Assembly (NCBI RefSeq): GCF_022549215.1
Contig: NZ_JAKZFC010000009.1
Span: 1 to 64,000, forward strand
Source: Solibacillus palustris
Lineage (GTDB): Bacteria > Bacillota > Bacilli > Bacillales_A > Planococcaceae
Reading direction: 5' to 3'
DNA length: 64,000 nt
Below the pieces are notes generated by a model. That model had not been told where the DNA came from and made no database searches. It worked only from the letters and a program-made list of their open reading frames with translations. The position numbers and the translations under genes were made by a program. Below, piece by piece: positions 35,226 through 43,989 of the stretch (position 1 is its first letter; every line of letters starts with the position of its first letter).

Positions 35226-35645
35226 TTACATACTATGATTTGATTTCATTTCTTCAAGCTTCCTTGTCACTTGTGGTTCATCTTCCAAAAGCTGCACAAG
35301 GTCTGCAATTCGATCGATTGAATTCCAGCTTAAGTGGTGTTCGATGCCTTCTACATCTTCATAAATTCGTTCTTCATCAACCCCGATTAAACGCAAAAAT
35401 TGTTCCAGTAACTCATGACGTTGTACTAACCGCTTACCTAATTTTTGCCCTTTTGGCGTTAATGTTAACCCTCTATATTTTTCGTAGACTAAGTAACCAT
35501 CTTTATCTAACTTCTGTACCATTTTCGTTACTGAGGAAGGTAGAACAGATAAAGCTTCTGCAATATCGGACACACGCGCATAACCCTTATTATCAATCAA
35601 TAAATATATTTGTTCAATGTGGTCCTCCATGCTAGGTGTTGGCAT
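35226..35645 (-). CDS. mntR: Manganese-dependent transcriptional repressor MntR
   Basis: 139 residues beginning [17 protein letters not shown]. Metal ligands D8 and E11 are in place, as are the H of [11 protein letters not shown] and the EGIEHHLS block of the second metal site. The winged helix is [20 protein letters not shown]. With Mn2+ it represses Mn uptake genes; none is nearby. The open frame runs 18 codons further, but AGAGGGA before this ATG and family length decide the start. Confidence 0.95.
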   Translation of the reverse strand: MPTPSMEDHIEQIYLLIDNKGYARVSDIAEALSVLPSSVTKMVQKLDKDGYLVYEKYRGLTLTPKGQKLGKRLVQRHELLEQFLRLIGVDEERIYEDVEGIEHHLSWNSIDRIADLVQLLEDEPQVTRKLEEMKSNHSM

Positions 35646-35732
35646 AACTGTTCCCTCTCTTTCCAATTGCTCTTTTAAGTGTACTACAATATTGGACAAA
35701 AAGTTAACTGAAAAACCGTAATACTAAATAAA

Positions 35733-35777
35733 AGAGACGATCCAAGTAATAGCTCAAACTTGAATTGTCTCTTTTCA
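35733..35777. terminator. Bidirectional terminator upstream of mntR
   Basis: Stem AAAGAGAC/GTCTCTTT extended by inner CAAG/CTTG pairing, with T on both sides. Probably ends transcripts from comFB through repeat B4. Confidence 0.6.
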
Positions 35778-35846
35778 TTTCCTTATCCAACTTTTAACCG
35801 TTGCAAAACTTCGAACGCTTCCACCAATGAAAGAGTTATCTATTCT

Positions 35847-36088
35847 CAATTACGCCTCGGCGTAATTAGGTCCAGATTTTTTCGAACCTTCTCGAGAAGC
35901 TACTCTAAAAATCTGTGTCATCCACAAGAGGCATTAGATCAACACGACGTTGATCACGAAGATGTTGTCACAGGACGTGACGTTTTTAGCCTTCGTTCCT
36001 CTATTCAGACCTCACTTATAGAAGTGAAAGACTTCTGTACCTGTCGCTTTGCTTATGGTACAAAAAGAATCTGCTGAAGCAAGTTAAA
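35847..36088 (+). repeat. Family B structured repeat, copy B4 (long form)
   Basis: 242 bp. First hairpin AATTACGCC/GGCGTAATT perfect; CCAGATTTTT...AAAATCTG with inner TTCTCGAGAA; hairpin GATCAAC/GTTGATC where B1 has GACCAAC/GTTGGTC; then TTGTCAC..GTGACG; a right module shared with B2 (AGAAGT/ACTTCT and GTACC..GGTAC); end GCTGAAGCAAGTTAAA. It ends 22 bases from the comFB-like stop codon. Confidence 0.85.
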
Positions 36089-36109
36089 CCAGTTTAAAAG
36101 GATTTCTCT

Positions 36110-36388
36110 TTAATGGCGAGGATATCGACCGACCATATGAAGCGCACGAATAATTTGCTTATTAATCTCTTCAATATTTTCTGATGTATTAAGTTGTTTG
36201 AACACGTCATCTCTTGCTTTTTCGGAAGCAACATAGCGAGAGGGTAAAGCATTAAGTGCAATTGCATTTACATCCATTTCGCACTGTTCACAATGGCAAA
36301 AGGTTTGATACTCAACACCATGAAGAAGGAAGCTGACAAGTCCTCGAACAATTTCTTCAGTCACATTTACTAATTTAAAATTAGACAT
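36110..36388 (-). CDS. Late competence protein ComFB family
   Basis: 92 residues with the ComFB signature: VTEEIVRGLVSFLL near the start and the cysteine block FCHCEQCEMDVNAIALNALP. ComFB-domain proteins in other bacteria bind c-di-nucleotides; B. subtilis ComFB lies in the comF operon. Here it is isolated, far from comFA/comFC. The ATG at codon 7 of the open frame is preferred to give the family N-terminus; the SD (GAGG) is distant. Confidence 0.78.
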   Translation of the reverse strand: MSNFKLVNVTEEIVRGLVSFLLHGVEYQTFCHCEQCEMDVNAIALNALPSRYVASEKARDDVFKQLNTSENIEEINKQIIRALHMVGRYPRH

Positions 36389-36541
36389 CCCTATTCTTCG
36401 CCTCATTCGACTTCTATTTTATCTAATTAATAATATAACGTTCTCAAGGATAACTCAAGATTTTATAAATCTAAAATAAAAAATCACCATTTCAGCGTAT
36501 TAAATAGTATAAAATCACCATTTCGAGGAATAAAACATTAT

Positions 36542-38659
36542 TTATTTTGTGCCATTTCTCATCAATCTTAAGGCATTCAAAATGACGATCAATGTCGCCC
36601 CAATATCTGCAAAAATGGCAATCCACAATGTAAGCCACCCTGGAATTACAAGTAATATTGCGATTAATTTCAAGCCAAGTGCAAACGTGATATTTTGCTT
36701 AATAATTGTCAGTGTTCGTTTACTTAGCTTCATTGTAAATGGAAGCTTTGTTAAATCATCGCGCATGAATACAATTTGTGCTGTTTCAAGCGCTGCATCT
36801 GAACCAGCGCCACCCATTGCAATTCCTATATCGGCTGATGCTAACGCTGGTGCATCGTTTACCCCATCCCCTACCATTGCAACTGAACCATATTGCTGTT
36901 GCAATTCTTTCATTGCTTGAAGTTTATTTTCTGGTAAAAGGCTCGCACGTACATCATCAATTGCTAACTGATTCGCTATTTTTTCGGCAGTTAGTGGGGC
37001 ATCGCCTGTTAGCATTACTGTATGTTGAATGCCATTAGTATGAAGCATTTCAATCACAGTTTTGCTTTCTGGACGAACCTGATCGGCAATCGCAATTACC
37101 CCTATCACTTGTGTAGTACTTGCTGCCACAATAACAGAATAACCTTTAGAAGATAAATTTTTTATCTTTGTCATAGACTGCTCGGAAACTGTGACAAGAG
37201 AGTTAATCCAGCTGACACTTCCTACATATATAATGTCACCTTCTACGGTTGCATAGGCACCTTTCCCCGTAACCGATTGAAAATTTTCAGTAGGAGGAAT
37301 GTGAATTTTTTCATCGAATGCTTTTGATAAGATTGCACGCGCTAATGGATGCTGTGATTTCTTTTCAACAGCAGCCACTTTTGCGAGTAACGTTTGCTCC
37401 TCACCAACTTCAGTTATAACTTCCATTACTTCTGGTTGCCCTTTTGTTAACGTACCCGTCTTATCAAAGGCTACCGCTTGAACTCGACCCAATTCTTCTA
37501 AATAAGCACCGCCTTTTATTAGCACTCCTTGGCGCGCAGCATTTCCAATTGCTGTGACAATGGCTACCGGAGTTGAAATAACTAATGCACAAGGGCAACC
37601 TACTACAAGAACTGCTAATCCTTGGTAGATCCAGTGTGTCCAATCGCCAGTAATTATACTTGGAATAATGGCTACTAAAAGAGCAACAAGCATAATAATC
37701 GGTGTATAATATTTCGCAAAACGATCAACAAATTTTTGAGAAGGGGCTTTTTGTGTTTGCGCTTCTTCTACTAAATGAATAATTTTAGCAATTGTTGTAT
37801 CTTCAACACGCTTCGTTACCTTTACTTCTAAAGCACCGGCTTCATTTATTGTTCCTGCAAATACATTGTCTGTTATATTTTTCGTTACAGGGATGGATTC
37901 TCCAGTAATAGCAGCTTGGTTGACTGTAGAGCTCCCTTCTACTACAACACCGTCCATCGCAATTTTTTGCCCCGGTTTTACTAATAAAATATCCCCAATT
38001 TGAATCTCTTCAGTTGCTACTTCGATTTCATGAACATGCTCTCCATGCGCACGTTTAATAATTGCATTTACCGGTGCAAGTTCAACTAATTGTGAAATTG
38101 ACTGTCTCGCTTTATTTATCGAATACGCTTCTAATGCTTCACTTACTGCAAATAAGAATACAACGATTGCGGCTTCTTGCCATTCTCCAATTATCGCGGC
38201 TCCAATTATCGCAATCGTCATGAGCGTTTTCATATCAAATTCGAAGTGGCGTAAGTTTTTTATACCCGTTTTAAAAATCGGGTAACCTCCTACAATTATC
38301 GCAATTGCATAAATGCTATTTACGAAAAGATGTCCCTCTCCTAAGAAGAAACTACAAAGTATACCCATTAGTACGAAAGAAAGCGCAAATAAAGCCAATT
38401 GATTTTCTTTCTTTTTCAAGAAAGGTTGCTTTTTCGTTCCCTTTCGTTCACTTGCCTTTGAAATTTTTATTCCATCAAATGCACCTGCCGCTTCTAATTG
38501 CGCAATCGATACATCACCCGTAACCGTTAATTTAGCAGCACCAAAATTAAGTTGTACGTCCGTTACTGTTGCAATTTCTTTTATATTTCGCTCGAACTTT
38601 GCAGCACAATTTGCACAAGATAAATTTTCTAAGCGATATTGCTCGGTTTTCGTAGCCAT
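36542..38659 (-). CDS. cadA: Heavy-metal P1B-type ATPase (Cd2+/Zn2+/Pb2+ exporter)
   Basis: 705 residues: N-terminal HMA domain with LSCANCAAKFERN (CxxC), membrane helices, VVVGCPCALVISTP (CPC ion-path motif), phosphorylation site FDKTGTLTKG, TGDAP and VGDGVNDAPAL hinge. The CPC and HMA types place it with CadA/ZntA. The ATG has AAAGGAG eight bases ahead. It is five bases downstream of the cadC-like repressor, in one operon. Confidence 0.93.
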   Translation of the reverse strand: MATKTEQYRLENLSCANCAAKFERNIKEIATVTDVQLNFGAAKLTVTGDVSIAQLEAAGAFDGIKISKASERKGTKKQPFLKKKENQLALFALSFVLMGILCSFFLGEGHLFVNSIYAIAIIVGGYPIFKTGIKNLRHFEFDMKTLMTIAIIGAAIIGEWQEAAIVVFLFAVSEALEAYSINKARQSISQLVELAPVNAIIKRAHGEHVHEIEVATEEIQIGDILLVKPGQKIAMDGVVVEGSSTVNQAAITGESIPVTKNITDNVFAGTINEAGALEVKVTKRVEDTTIAKIIHLVEEAQTQKAPSQKFVDRFAKYYTPIIMLVALLVAIIPSIITGDWTHWIYQGLAVLVVGCPCALVISTPVAIVTAIGNAARQGVLIKGGAYLEELGRVQAVAFDKTGTLTKGQPEVMEVITEVGEEQTLLAKVAAVEKKSQHPLARAILSKAFDEKIHIPPTENFQSVTGKGAYATVEGDIIYVGSVSWINSLVTVSEQSMTKIKNLSSKGYSVIVAASTTQVIGVIAIADQVRPESKTVIEMLHTNGIQHTVMLTGDAPLTAEKIANQLAIDDVRASLLPENKLQAMKELQQQYGSVAMVGDGVNDAPALASADIGIAMGGAGSDAALETAQIVFMRDDLTKLPFTMKLSKRTLTIIKQNITFALGLKLIAILLVIPGWLTLWIAIFADIGATLIVILNALRLMRNGTK

Positions 38660-38664
38660 CGTTC

Positions 38665-39009
38665 TCACTCCTTTGAATGCTCGTAAGCTATTTTTACAAT
38701 TTGATAAACATGCTCATCTGCTAGTGAATAATACATAAGCTTGCCCTCACGCATTGATTTCGCCAAGCCATTGTCCTTTAAATTACGTAAATGGTGAGAG
38801 GTTGTCGCAATGCTCGCATCAATAATCGCTGCGACATCACATACACAAAGCCTTTCCTCGATAGTTAATGCGTACACGATTTTTAACCTTGTTTCATCTG
38901 CAAGCACCTTTAATAGTTTTGAAACATGGGCTAGCTCGGGCATTTGCATTTTCACTTTTTCAACAGCCTGCTCATTTATTTTTGTAATTTCGCACGTATC
39001 CTTCAAAAT
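38665..39009 (-). CDS. cadC: ArsR/SmtB family metal-sensing repressor, CadC type
   Basis: About 114 residues. It has the N-terminal KDTCEI cysteine and the ELCVCDL-like ERLCVCDVAA on the recognition helix (CadC site 1 cysteines), then ASIATTSHHLRNLKDNGL. It represses cadC-cadA until Cd2+, Pb2+ or Zn2+ binds. A TTG with GAGGTG six bases ahead is preferred to the upstream ATG that lies inside operator 1. Two matching operators flank its promoter. Confidence 0.9.
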   Translation of the reverse strand: MLKDTCEITKINEQAVEKVKMQMPELAHVSKLLKVLADETRLKIVYALTIEERLCVCDVAAIIDASIATTSHHLRNLKDNGLAKSMREGKLMYYSLADEHVYQIVKIAYEHSKE

Positions 39010-39017
39010 ATCCACCT

Positions 39018-39039
39018 CATTCAAAGATCTATTTGAATG
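39018..39039 (-). promoter_or_regulatory. CadC operator 1
   Basis: Inverted repeat CATTCAAA-GATCTA-TTTGAATG, the 12-2-12-like ArsR/SmtB operator. It lies just downstream of the -10 box, over the expected transcription start and ribosome site. Confidence 0.8.
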
Positions 39040-39040
39040 T

Positions 39041-39068
39041 ATTATAACTTATGCAACGTCACATTCAA
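39041..39068 (-). promoter_or_regulatory. cadC-cadA promoter
   Basis: Minus strand TTGAAT, 16-base spacer, TATAAT. The -35 is part of operator 2 and the -10 touches operator 1. Confidence 0.7.
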
Positions 39069-39083
39069 AGGTTTATTTGAATG
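39062..39083 (-). promoter_or_regulatory. CadC operator 2
   Basis: Second inverted repeat CATTCAAA-GGTTTA-TTTGAATG, same arms as operator 1, centred 44 bases away and overlapping the -35 box. Confidence 0.78.
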
Positions 39084-39123
39084 AAAAAAGCTCCTCCTTT
39101 TTAAAAGAGAAGCTTCCGAAAAC

Positions 39124-39316
39124 CAATTACGCCCCGGCGTTTGCGTCCAGATTTTTTTCGAGCCAGCTCGAAAAACTCCTTTAAAAATCTGTGACATCTG
39201 CCAGAGGCTTTGGGCCAACATGATGTTGTTCACTTAGGCTTTGCGGGTCGATGCGGCGCTTTCAGCATAAGTTCACCTCTTCAGCCAGGGTTGAACCCCC
39301 ACTGAAGCAAGTTAAA
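39124..39316 (+). repeat. Family B structured repeat, copy B5
   Basis: 193 bp. CAATTACGCCCCGGCGT start; CCAGATTTTT...AAAAATCTG enclosing TTTCGAGC/GCTCGAAA, where B1 has TTTCAAGT/ACTTGAAA; hairpin CCAAC/GTTG; final hairpin TTCAGC..GGGTT/AACCC..CTGAA; end CAAGTTAAA. It lies between the cadC operators and the exoA terminator, 45 bases from the exoA stop. Confidence 0.85.
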
Positions 39317-39320
39317 TGAA

Positions 39321-39351
39321 GAAAAACACATTGGAATTTTAACCCAATACG
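39321..39351 (-). terminator. Terminator of exoA
   Basis: Minus strand CGTATTGG/CCAATGTG (two G-U) followed by five T. Confidence 0.65.
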
Positions 39352-39361
39352 TTTTTTTATT

Positions 39362-40120
39362 TTATACTATTTTCAATTTTAATACGATAGGACAATGATC
39401 GCTACCTAACACGTGCGAATGAATCGTTGCCTCTTGTACTTGCTCTACTAAATGATTGGATACAATAAAATAGTCGATGCGCCAACCGATATTACGTTCG
39501 CGCACTTTATTCATATATGACCACCATGTAAAGTGATCTGTTTCATTTGGATGAAAATGACGAAACGTATCGGTAAAGCCGCTCGCTAATAAATCGGTCA
39601 TCTTTCCGCGTTCCTCATATGTAAAGCCAGAATTTCCAATATTCGATTTCACGTTTTTTATATCGAGCTCTTCATGTGCCACGTTTAAATCCCCACAATA
39701 AATGACAGGCTTCTTGGCATCAAGTTCCTTTAAATACAACGCCATACGATCTTCCCATAAAAGGCGTTCTGCTATACGCGTTAAATCGCGTTTAGCATTT
39801 GGTACATACGCATTTACTAAGTAAAAGCTAGCATATTCAAGCGTCAAAATACGCCCTTCATCTGGAGCTACCTCACCTTCTATCCCGTAACGTACGGAAA
39901 TCGGCTCATGCTTTGTAAAAATAGCTGTTCCTGAATAGCCTTTTTTAACGGCAGCATGCCAGTATTGATGGTAGCCTTCGAGTTGGAGCTCAATTTGCCC
40001 TTGTTGACATTTAGTTTCTTGTATACAGAAAAAATCAGCATCTATATCGTGGAAATATTCTAAAAATCCTTTTGTAACACATGCACGAATGCCGTTTACA
40101 TTCCATGAAACAAACTTCAT
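39362..40120 (-). CDS. exoA: Exodeoxyribonuclease III / AP endonuclease
   Basis: 252 residues of the EEP nuclease fold: SWNVNGIRAC, the metal-binding FFCIQETKCQ, YCGDLNVAHEELD, and the C-terminal GSDHCPIVLKL. It cuts at abasic sites and degrades duplex ends from 3'. The start follows a GGAGAAGGA site. It is monocistronic. Confidence 0.95.
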   Translation of the reverse strand: MKFVSWNVNGIRACVTKGFLEYFHDIDADFFCIQETKCQQGQIELQLEGYHQYWHAAVKKGYSGTAIFTKHEPISVRYGIEGEVAPDEGRILTLEYASFYLVNAYVPNAKRDLTRIAERLLWEDRMALYLKELDAKKPVIYCGDLNVAHEELDIKNVKSNIGNSGFTYEERGKMTDLLASGFTDTFRHFHPNETDHFTWWSYMNKVRERNIGWRIDYFIVSNHLVEQVQEATIHSHVLGSDHCPIVLKLKIV

Positions 40121-40300
40121 TCCTTCTCCCCCTCTACAATTTTTTGTATGTTCGGATAAAATTTTAGCGGAAAAAATAGATTTCGTACATAATCGTACGA
40201 AATCATACTTTTTGCATTATGAATTTCTAAAATATCTTTTGCCCTAGTATTCATTCACACCGAAGCTAATGAACACTCGTATTTATAAGTTAGGAGGATT

Positions 40301-41218
40301 TTAAGCCTCATCTTCTCCAACAATTTTTACTTCCATTTCTAAATCAACATCAAACTTTTCTTTTACTGTACGCTGTACCATTTGAATCGTTTCAATGTAA
40401 TCTCTTGCTGTTGCATTGTTTTTATTTACAATAAATCCAGCATGCTTTGTCGACACTTCTGCCCCTCCGACCCCTTGACCTTGGAGTTCGCTATCTTGAA
40501 TAAGTTTCCCAGCAAAATGTCCAGGTGGTCGTTTAAAGACACTACCTGCTGACGGATATTCAAGCGGTTGCTTTGATTCACGTTGGAATGTTAAATCAGC
40601 AATTTTTTCATCTATTTGCTGTTGATTTCCTTTAGCTAATTCAAATGTTGCCGAAAGTACAAAATAACCATTTTTCGCGATAATGCTTTTTCGATAAGAA
40701 AGCTCCAACTGGTCATTCGATAAGACAAGTAGCTCGCCTTCTTTCGTTACAACAGTACAAGATGTAACAACATCCTTAATTTCTCCACCATATGCACCAG
40801 CATTCATTGCCATTGCACCACCGATAGATCCTGGAATGCCACACGCAAATTCAAAACCAGTTAAGCTTTGTGACGCTACTTGTTTTGACACCTCTTTAAT
40901 TAATGCACCACTTCGTGAAAAAACCGTAGTGCCTTCTACGCGAATTTCATTTAATAACGTGAAATGTAATACAATGCCTCGCACGCCTCCATCACGAACA
41001 ACCATGTTCGAGCCATTACCTAGCATTAATAATGGTACATTGTTTTCATGTGCATATTTAATAACTGCAATTACCTGCTGTTCTGTTTCTGGAAGTACTA
41101 ATACATCCGCATTGCCGCCTAATTTTGTCATTGTATATTTTTTTAACGACTCATTGGTCTTAATATTTGTTGTTGGAATCCACTGTAATAAATCATTTGC
41201 CCATTGTTGAATAGTCAT
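40301..41218 (-). CDS. murB: UDP-N-acetylenolpyruvoylglucosamine reductase
   Basis: 305 residues, type II MurB. FAD-binding LMLGNGSNMVVRDGG, GIPGSIGGAMAMNAGAYGGE, PSAGSVFKRP with the proton-donor serine, and a C-terminal glutamate in DLEMEVKIVGE. It reduces the enolpyruvyl group to make UDP-MurNAc. The RBS is AAAGGA, somewhat far (11 bases) from ATG. It is monocistronic and apart from the mur-ddl pair at 18-20 kb. Confidence 0.95.
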   Translation of the reverse strand: MTIQQWANDLLQWIPTTNIKTNESLKKYTMTKLGGNADVLVLPETEQQVIAVIKYAHENNVPLLMLGNGSNMVVRDGGVRGIVLHFTLLNEIRVEGTTVFSRSGALIKEVSKQVASQSLTGFEFACGIPGSIGGAMAMNAGAYGGEIKDVVTSCTVVTKEGELLVLSNDQLELSYRKSIIAKNGYFVLSATFELAKGNQQQIDEKIADLTFQRESKQPLEYPSAGSVFKRPPGHFAGKLIQDSELQGQGVGGAEVSTKHAGFIVNKNNATARDYIETIQMVQRTVKEKFDVDLEMEVKIVGEDEA

Positions 41219-41301
41219 AAATAATACGTTCCTTTCTTGTAAAGCTTCATACCTTATTAGTATCTGTTTTTAGCACCTGTTTTACAAGTAAAATACGACT
41301 C

Positions 41302-41607
41302 TTATAACCATTTTTTCGACCAAACTTCGATTTCTCGAACAGCCTGCTCCAATGAGTATCCTTTTTCTGTTAAATTGTATTCCACACGAATTGGTACTTC
41401 CGAATATACTTTACGCTCGACGATTTCTTCTTTTTCGAGCTCCTTTAAACGTTCTGATAGTAAACGCCCGCTAATTGGCAATGCAGCCTCAATCGCATTA
41501 AATCGTTGCGGCCCTTCTAATAATTGATAAATAATTAAAGCCGTCCAACGTTTCCCTACCAGTTCCATTGCTTTTGACAAGCGTGGACATAAAGCTGTTT
41601 CCTTCAT
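41302..41607 (-). CDS. HxlR family transcriptional regulator
   Basis: 101 residues with the family pattern CPRLSKAMELVGKRWTALII, FNAIEAALPISGRLLSERLK and ERKVYSEVPIRVEYNLTEKG. The cysteine near the N-terminus is the redox/electrophile sensor in some HxlR members. It is divergent from the YceI gene across 181 bases, so it may control it or the azoreductase gene (inference). The RBS is GGGGTGA. Confidence 0.9.
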   Translation of the reverse strand: MKETALCPRLSKAMELVGKRWTALIIYQLLEGPQRFNAIEAALPISGRLLSERLKELEKEEIVERKVYSEVPIRVEYNLTEKGYSLEQAVREIEVWSKKWL

Positions 41608-41788
41608 ATTATCACCCCGTATTTAACATATTACGAATTCTTTTCTTATTAAATGCATAATCTTATATTAACACCTTTTTTCAATTACGAAAAGTAAGTA
41701 GCTTACTTTGAACAAAATACCATTGTATATTTTAGAGATATATCTTATGATTAATTTATACAATTGTTACATATTTTGGAGTGATATT

Positions 41789-42316
41789 ATGACGACATAT
41801 TCTGTTGACACGTTCCATTCTTCAATAAACTTTTCAATAAAACATATGATGATTACAAAGATTAATGGCACGTTTGATTCGTTTTCTGCACATATTGAAG
41901 CAGATGATATTGAAACCTTTACAAATGCGTTCATTCGCTTTGAATTAGATGTAGCCAGTGTTAATACGCGAGATACTTCAAGGGATCAACATCTCATTTC
42001 TGCTGACTTTTTCTATACTGATCGTTTTCCAAAAATTATTTTTATCCAAAAATCGATTGAAGGTACAAATAATTCTTTTAAACTTCACGGGGACCTAACG
42101 ATTAAAAACATAACAAGACCTTCTACTTTTGATGTTATTTATACAGGGCATGTTAAAAATCCTTGGGATGATGATACATATGGCTTTACTTGCACGACTA
42201 TTATTAACCGAAAAGATTTTGGTCTAACATACAATGCCGCGCTCGAAGCAGGTGGTCTTTTAATCGATGAACTTGTTACCATTAACGTAGAATTACAGCT
42301 GAATATACTTAAATAA
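41789..42316 (+). CDS. YceI family lipid-binding protein
   Basis: 175 residues. YceI landmarks: VDTFHSSINFSIKHMMITK, VNTRDTSRDQHLISADFF, FPKIIFIQKSIEG, GDLTIKNITRPSTFDV and FGLTYNAALEAGG. The lipocalin-like barrel binds polyisoprenoids. No signal peptide, so it is probably cytoplasmic. The ATG with GGAGTGA ahead is codon 28 of the open frame. Confidence 0.9.
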   Translation: MTTYSVDTFHSSINFSIKHMMITKINGTFDSFSAHIEADDIETFTNAFIRFELDVASVNTRDTSRDQHLISADFFYTDRFPKIIFIQKSIEGTNNSFKLHGDLTIKNITRPSTFDVIYTGHVKNPWDDDTYGFTCTTIINRKDFGLTYNAALEAGGLLIDELVTINVELQLNILK

Positions 42317-42321
42317 CAGGC

Positions 42322-42361
42322 AAAAAGGTCACTCGCTACATTTCGCGAGTGACCTTTTCTA
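42322..42361. terminator. Bidirectional terminator between the yceI and azoreductase genes
   Basis: Stem AAAAGGTCACTCG/CGAGTGACCTTTT with a 9-base loop, A/T flanks on both strands. Confidence 0.85.
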
Positions 42362-42377
42362 GTATTTAATACAAAAA

Positions 42378-43016
42378 TTATGCTGTAACTGTAGCTAATT
42401 TTTGAGCTGCTGCTTTAACGTTTTCTAAACCAGTAGCAATGATGTTTTCTGCTTCTGCAGGGTTTGCATTGTGACCTTCAATAATTACTTCTTCTACTTT
42501 TTGCATACCATAAACGCCACCAATTACACTGTTCATGTAGTTAACTGACATTTCCATAGGAGCCATTTCTGGCGTAGAGTAGTAACCACCACGAGCATTT
42601 AATAAGATGTATTTTTTGTCAGTCATTAAGCTTACTAATTGACCTTGCTCATTATATTTGAATGAATAACCAGCACTGTAAGTGTAATCAATGAATGATT
42701 GTAAAGCTGCTGGAATTGTTAAGTTCCATAATGGGAAAGCAAATACTACTACATCCGCTGCATCTAATGCTGCACGAGATTTGTTCATTGAATCAACTGA
42801 AGCTTGCTCAAGAGCAGTTAATGCTTCACCATTTTGTAATTTACCGAAAGCATTGAATAATTCTTGACCGAAGTATGCTAAGTTTTCTTCAAATACATCA
42901 AATGTTGTTACATTTAAACCTTCAACTGTAGCTGCTTCAGCCATGAAAGTGTTATACATTTTTGTTGAAATTCCGTCTGGACGGTTATTTGCTTTTACTA
43001 CTAATACGTTTGTCAT
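42378..43016 (-). CDS. azoR: FMN-dependent NADH-azoreductase (AzoR/AcpD family)
   Basis: 212 residues, flavodoxin-like fold: VVKANNRPDGISTKMYN (FMN phosphate region), VVFAFPLWNLTIPAALQSFI and LNARGGYYS. Homologues reduce quinones and azo dyes with NADH and respond to electrophile stress. The SD AGGGAG is rather far from ATG. An HxlR regulator encoded 1.4 kb away is a plausible controller (inference). Confidence 0.92.
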   Translation of the reverse strand: MTNVLVVKANNRPDGISTKMYNTFMAEAATVEGLNVTTFDVFEENLAYFGQELFNAFGKLQNGEALTALEQASVDSMNKSRAALDAADVVVFAFPLWNLTIPAALQSFIDYTYSAGYSFKYNEQGQLVSLMTDKKYILLNARGGYYSTPEMAPMEMSVNYMNSVIGGVYGMQKVEEVIIEGHNANPAEAENIIATGLENVKAAAQKLATVTA

Positions 43017-43160
43017 TTTATTTAAAACTCCCTATATCATATATTTTTGTTTTGAAATTATATATCTCCGTTACAAGTATCTCTAATTCGAGGTACTTTT
43101 ATATAATAAAGGAACAACCGTAAAAAATCAATACGATTGTCCTCAGACTTTAGGCTGAAA

Positions 43161-43865
43161 TTAAATTCCGCATGATTCGTCCGTACACGTAATCCCATTT
43201 CCACCCTGCATTTTTAACGGTTTACGTAAGCCTGCCTCTTTTGCTGCTTTTTCAATTGCTTGTTCAAACACTTCTTTTGGTTGTGCTCCTGAAATACCGT
43301 ATTTTTGATCGATGACAAAAAACGGTACGCCGCGCACGCCTAGCTGCTGTGCAATCGCAATATCTTGTTGCATCTCCGCTAAATAGTCATCGTTTGCTAG
43401 TACTGATTGTGCTTGTTGACGATCTAAACCAACTTCTTCAGCTAAATTTAATAATATTTCATCATGTCCTATTAATTGACCTTCTGTAAAATAGGCCTGT
43501 AATACTCGCTCTGAAAACGCTTTGCCCTTGTCTTTCGTTTCAGCCCACTTAGCTAAACGATGGGCTTTTACTGTATTAGCATTTTTCATGTCGTCAAAGT
43601 TGAAAGCTAATCCAACTTCACTTGCTCGCGCTACTACATTTTGCGTCATTTTTTTTACTTCTTCAATTGGCATACCATACTTTTGTTGTAAGCTCTCATA
43701 AACCGGCTCAGACGCATCTTCTTTAACTGTTGGATCTAATAAATAACTTTTCAGCTCTACTTCAATTACCTCTCCGTAACCCGCCTGCTCTAATACTTGC
43801 TCTAATTGTGTCTTACCAATATAACAAAACGGACACACATAATCTGACCATACTTCTATTTTCAT
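43161..43865 (-). CDS. DsbA family oxidoreductase (FrnE-like)
   Basis: 234 residues: thioredoxin-fold start IEVWSDYVCPFCYIG with the CPFC active site, helical insert, GVRGVPFFVIDQKYGISGAQ (cis-Pro) and a Cys-containing tail GGNGITCTDESCGI. Cytoplasmic FrnE-type dithiol oxidoreductases have been linked to oxidative stress. The ATG at codon 4 of the open frame has AAGGAG eight bases ahead. Confidence 0.88.
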   Translation of the reverse strand: MKIEVWSDYVCPFCYIGKTQLEQVLEQAGYGEVIEVELKSYLLDPTVKEDASEPVYESLQQKYGMPIEEVKKMTQNVVARASEVGLAFNFDDMKNANTVKAHRLAKWAETKDKGKAFSERVLQAYFTEGQLIGHDEILLNLAEEVGLDRQQAQSVLANDDYLAEMQQDIAIAQQLGVRGVPFFVIDQKYGISGAQPKEVFEQAIEKAAKEAGLRKPLKMQGGNGITCTDESCGI

Positions 43866-43989
43866 TTTCTTCACTCCTTATCGATTTTATTGTACTGAGT
43901 CCACTTTAAAAGTACAACTAAGTAAACTTGTATAAAATAACGTTCAAATAATCATACTGAAAAATAAAATGAAAATAAAAGGTGATTCT

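Noticed and set aside
35760-36077. Plus-strand frame across repeat B4
   Set aside because: The frame exists only because the repeat lacks stops; other copies break it, so it is not coding.
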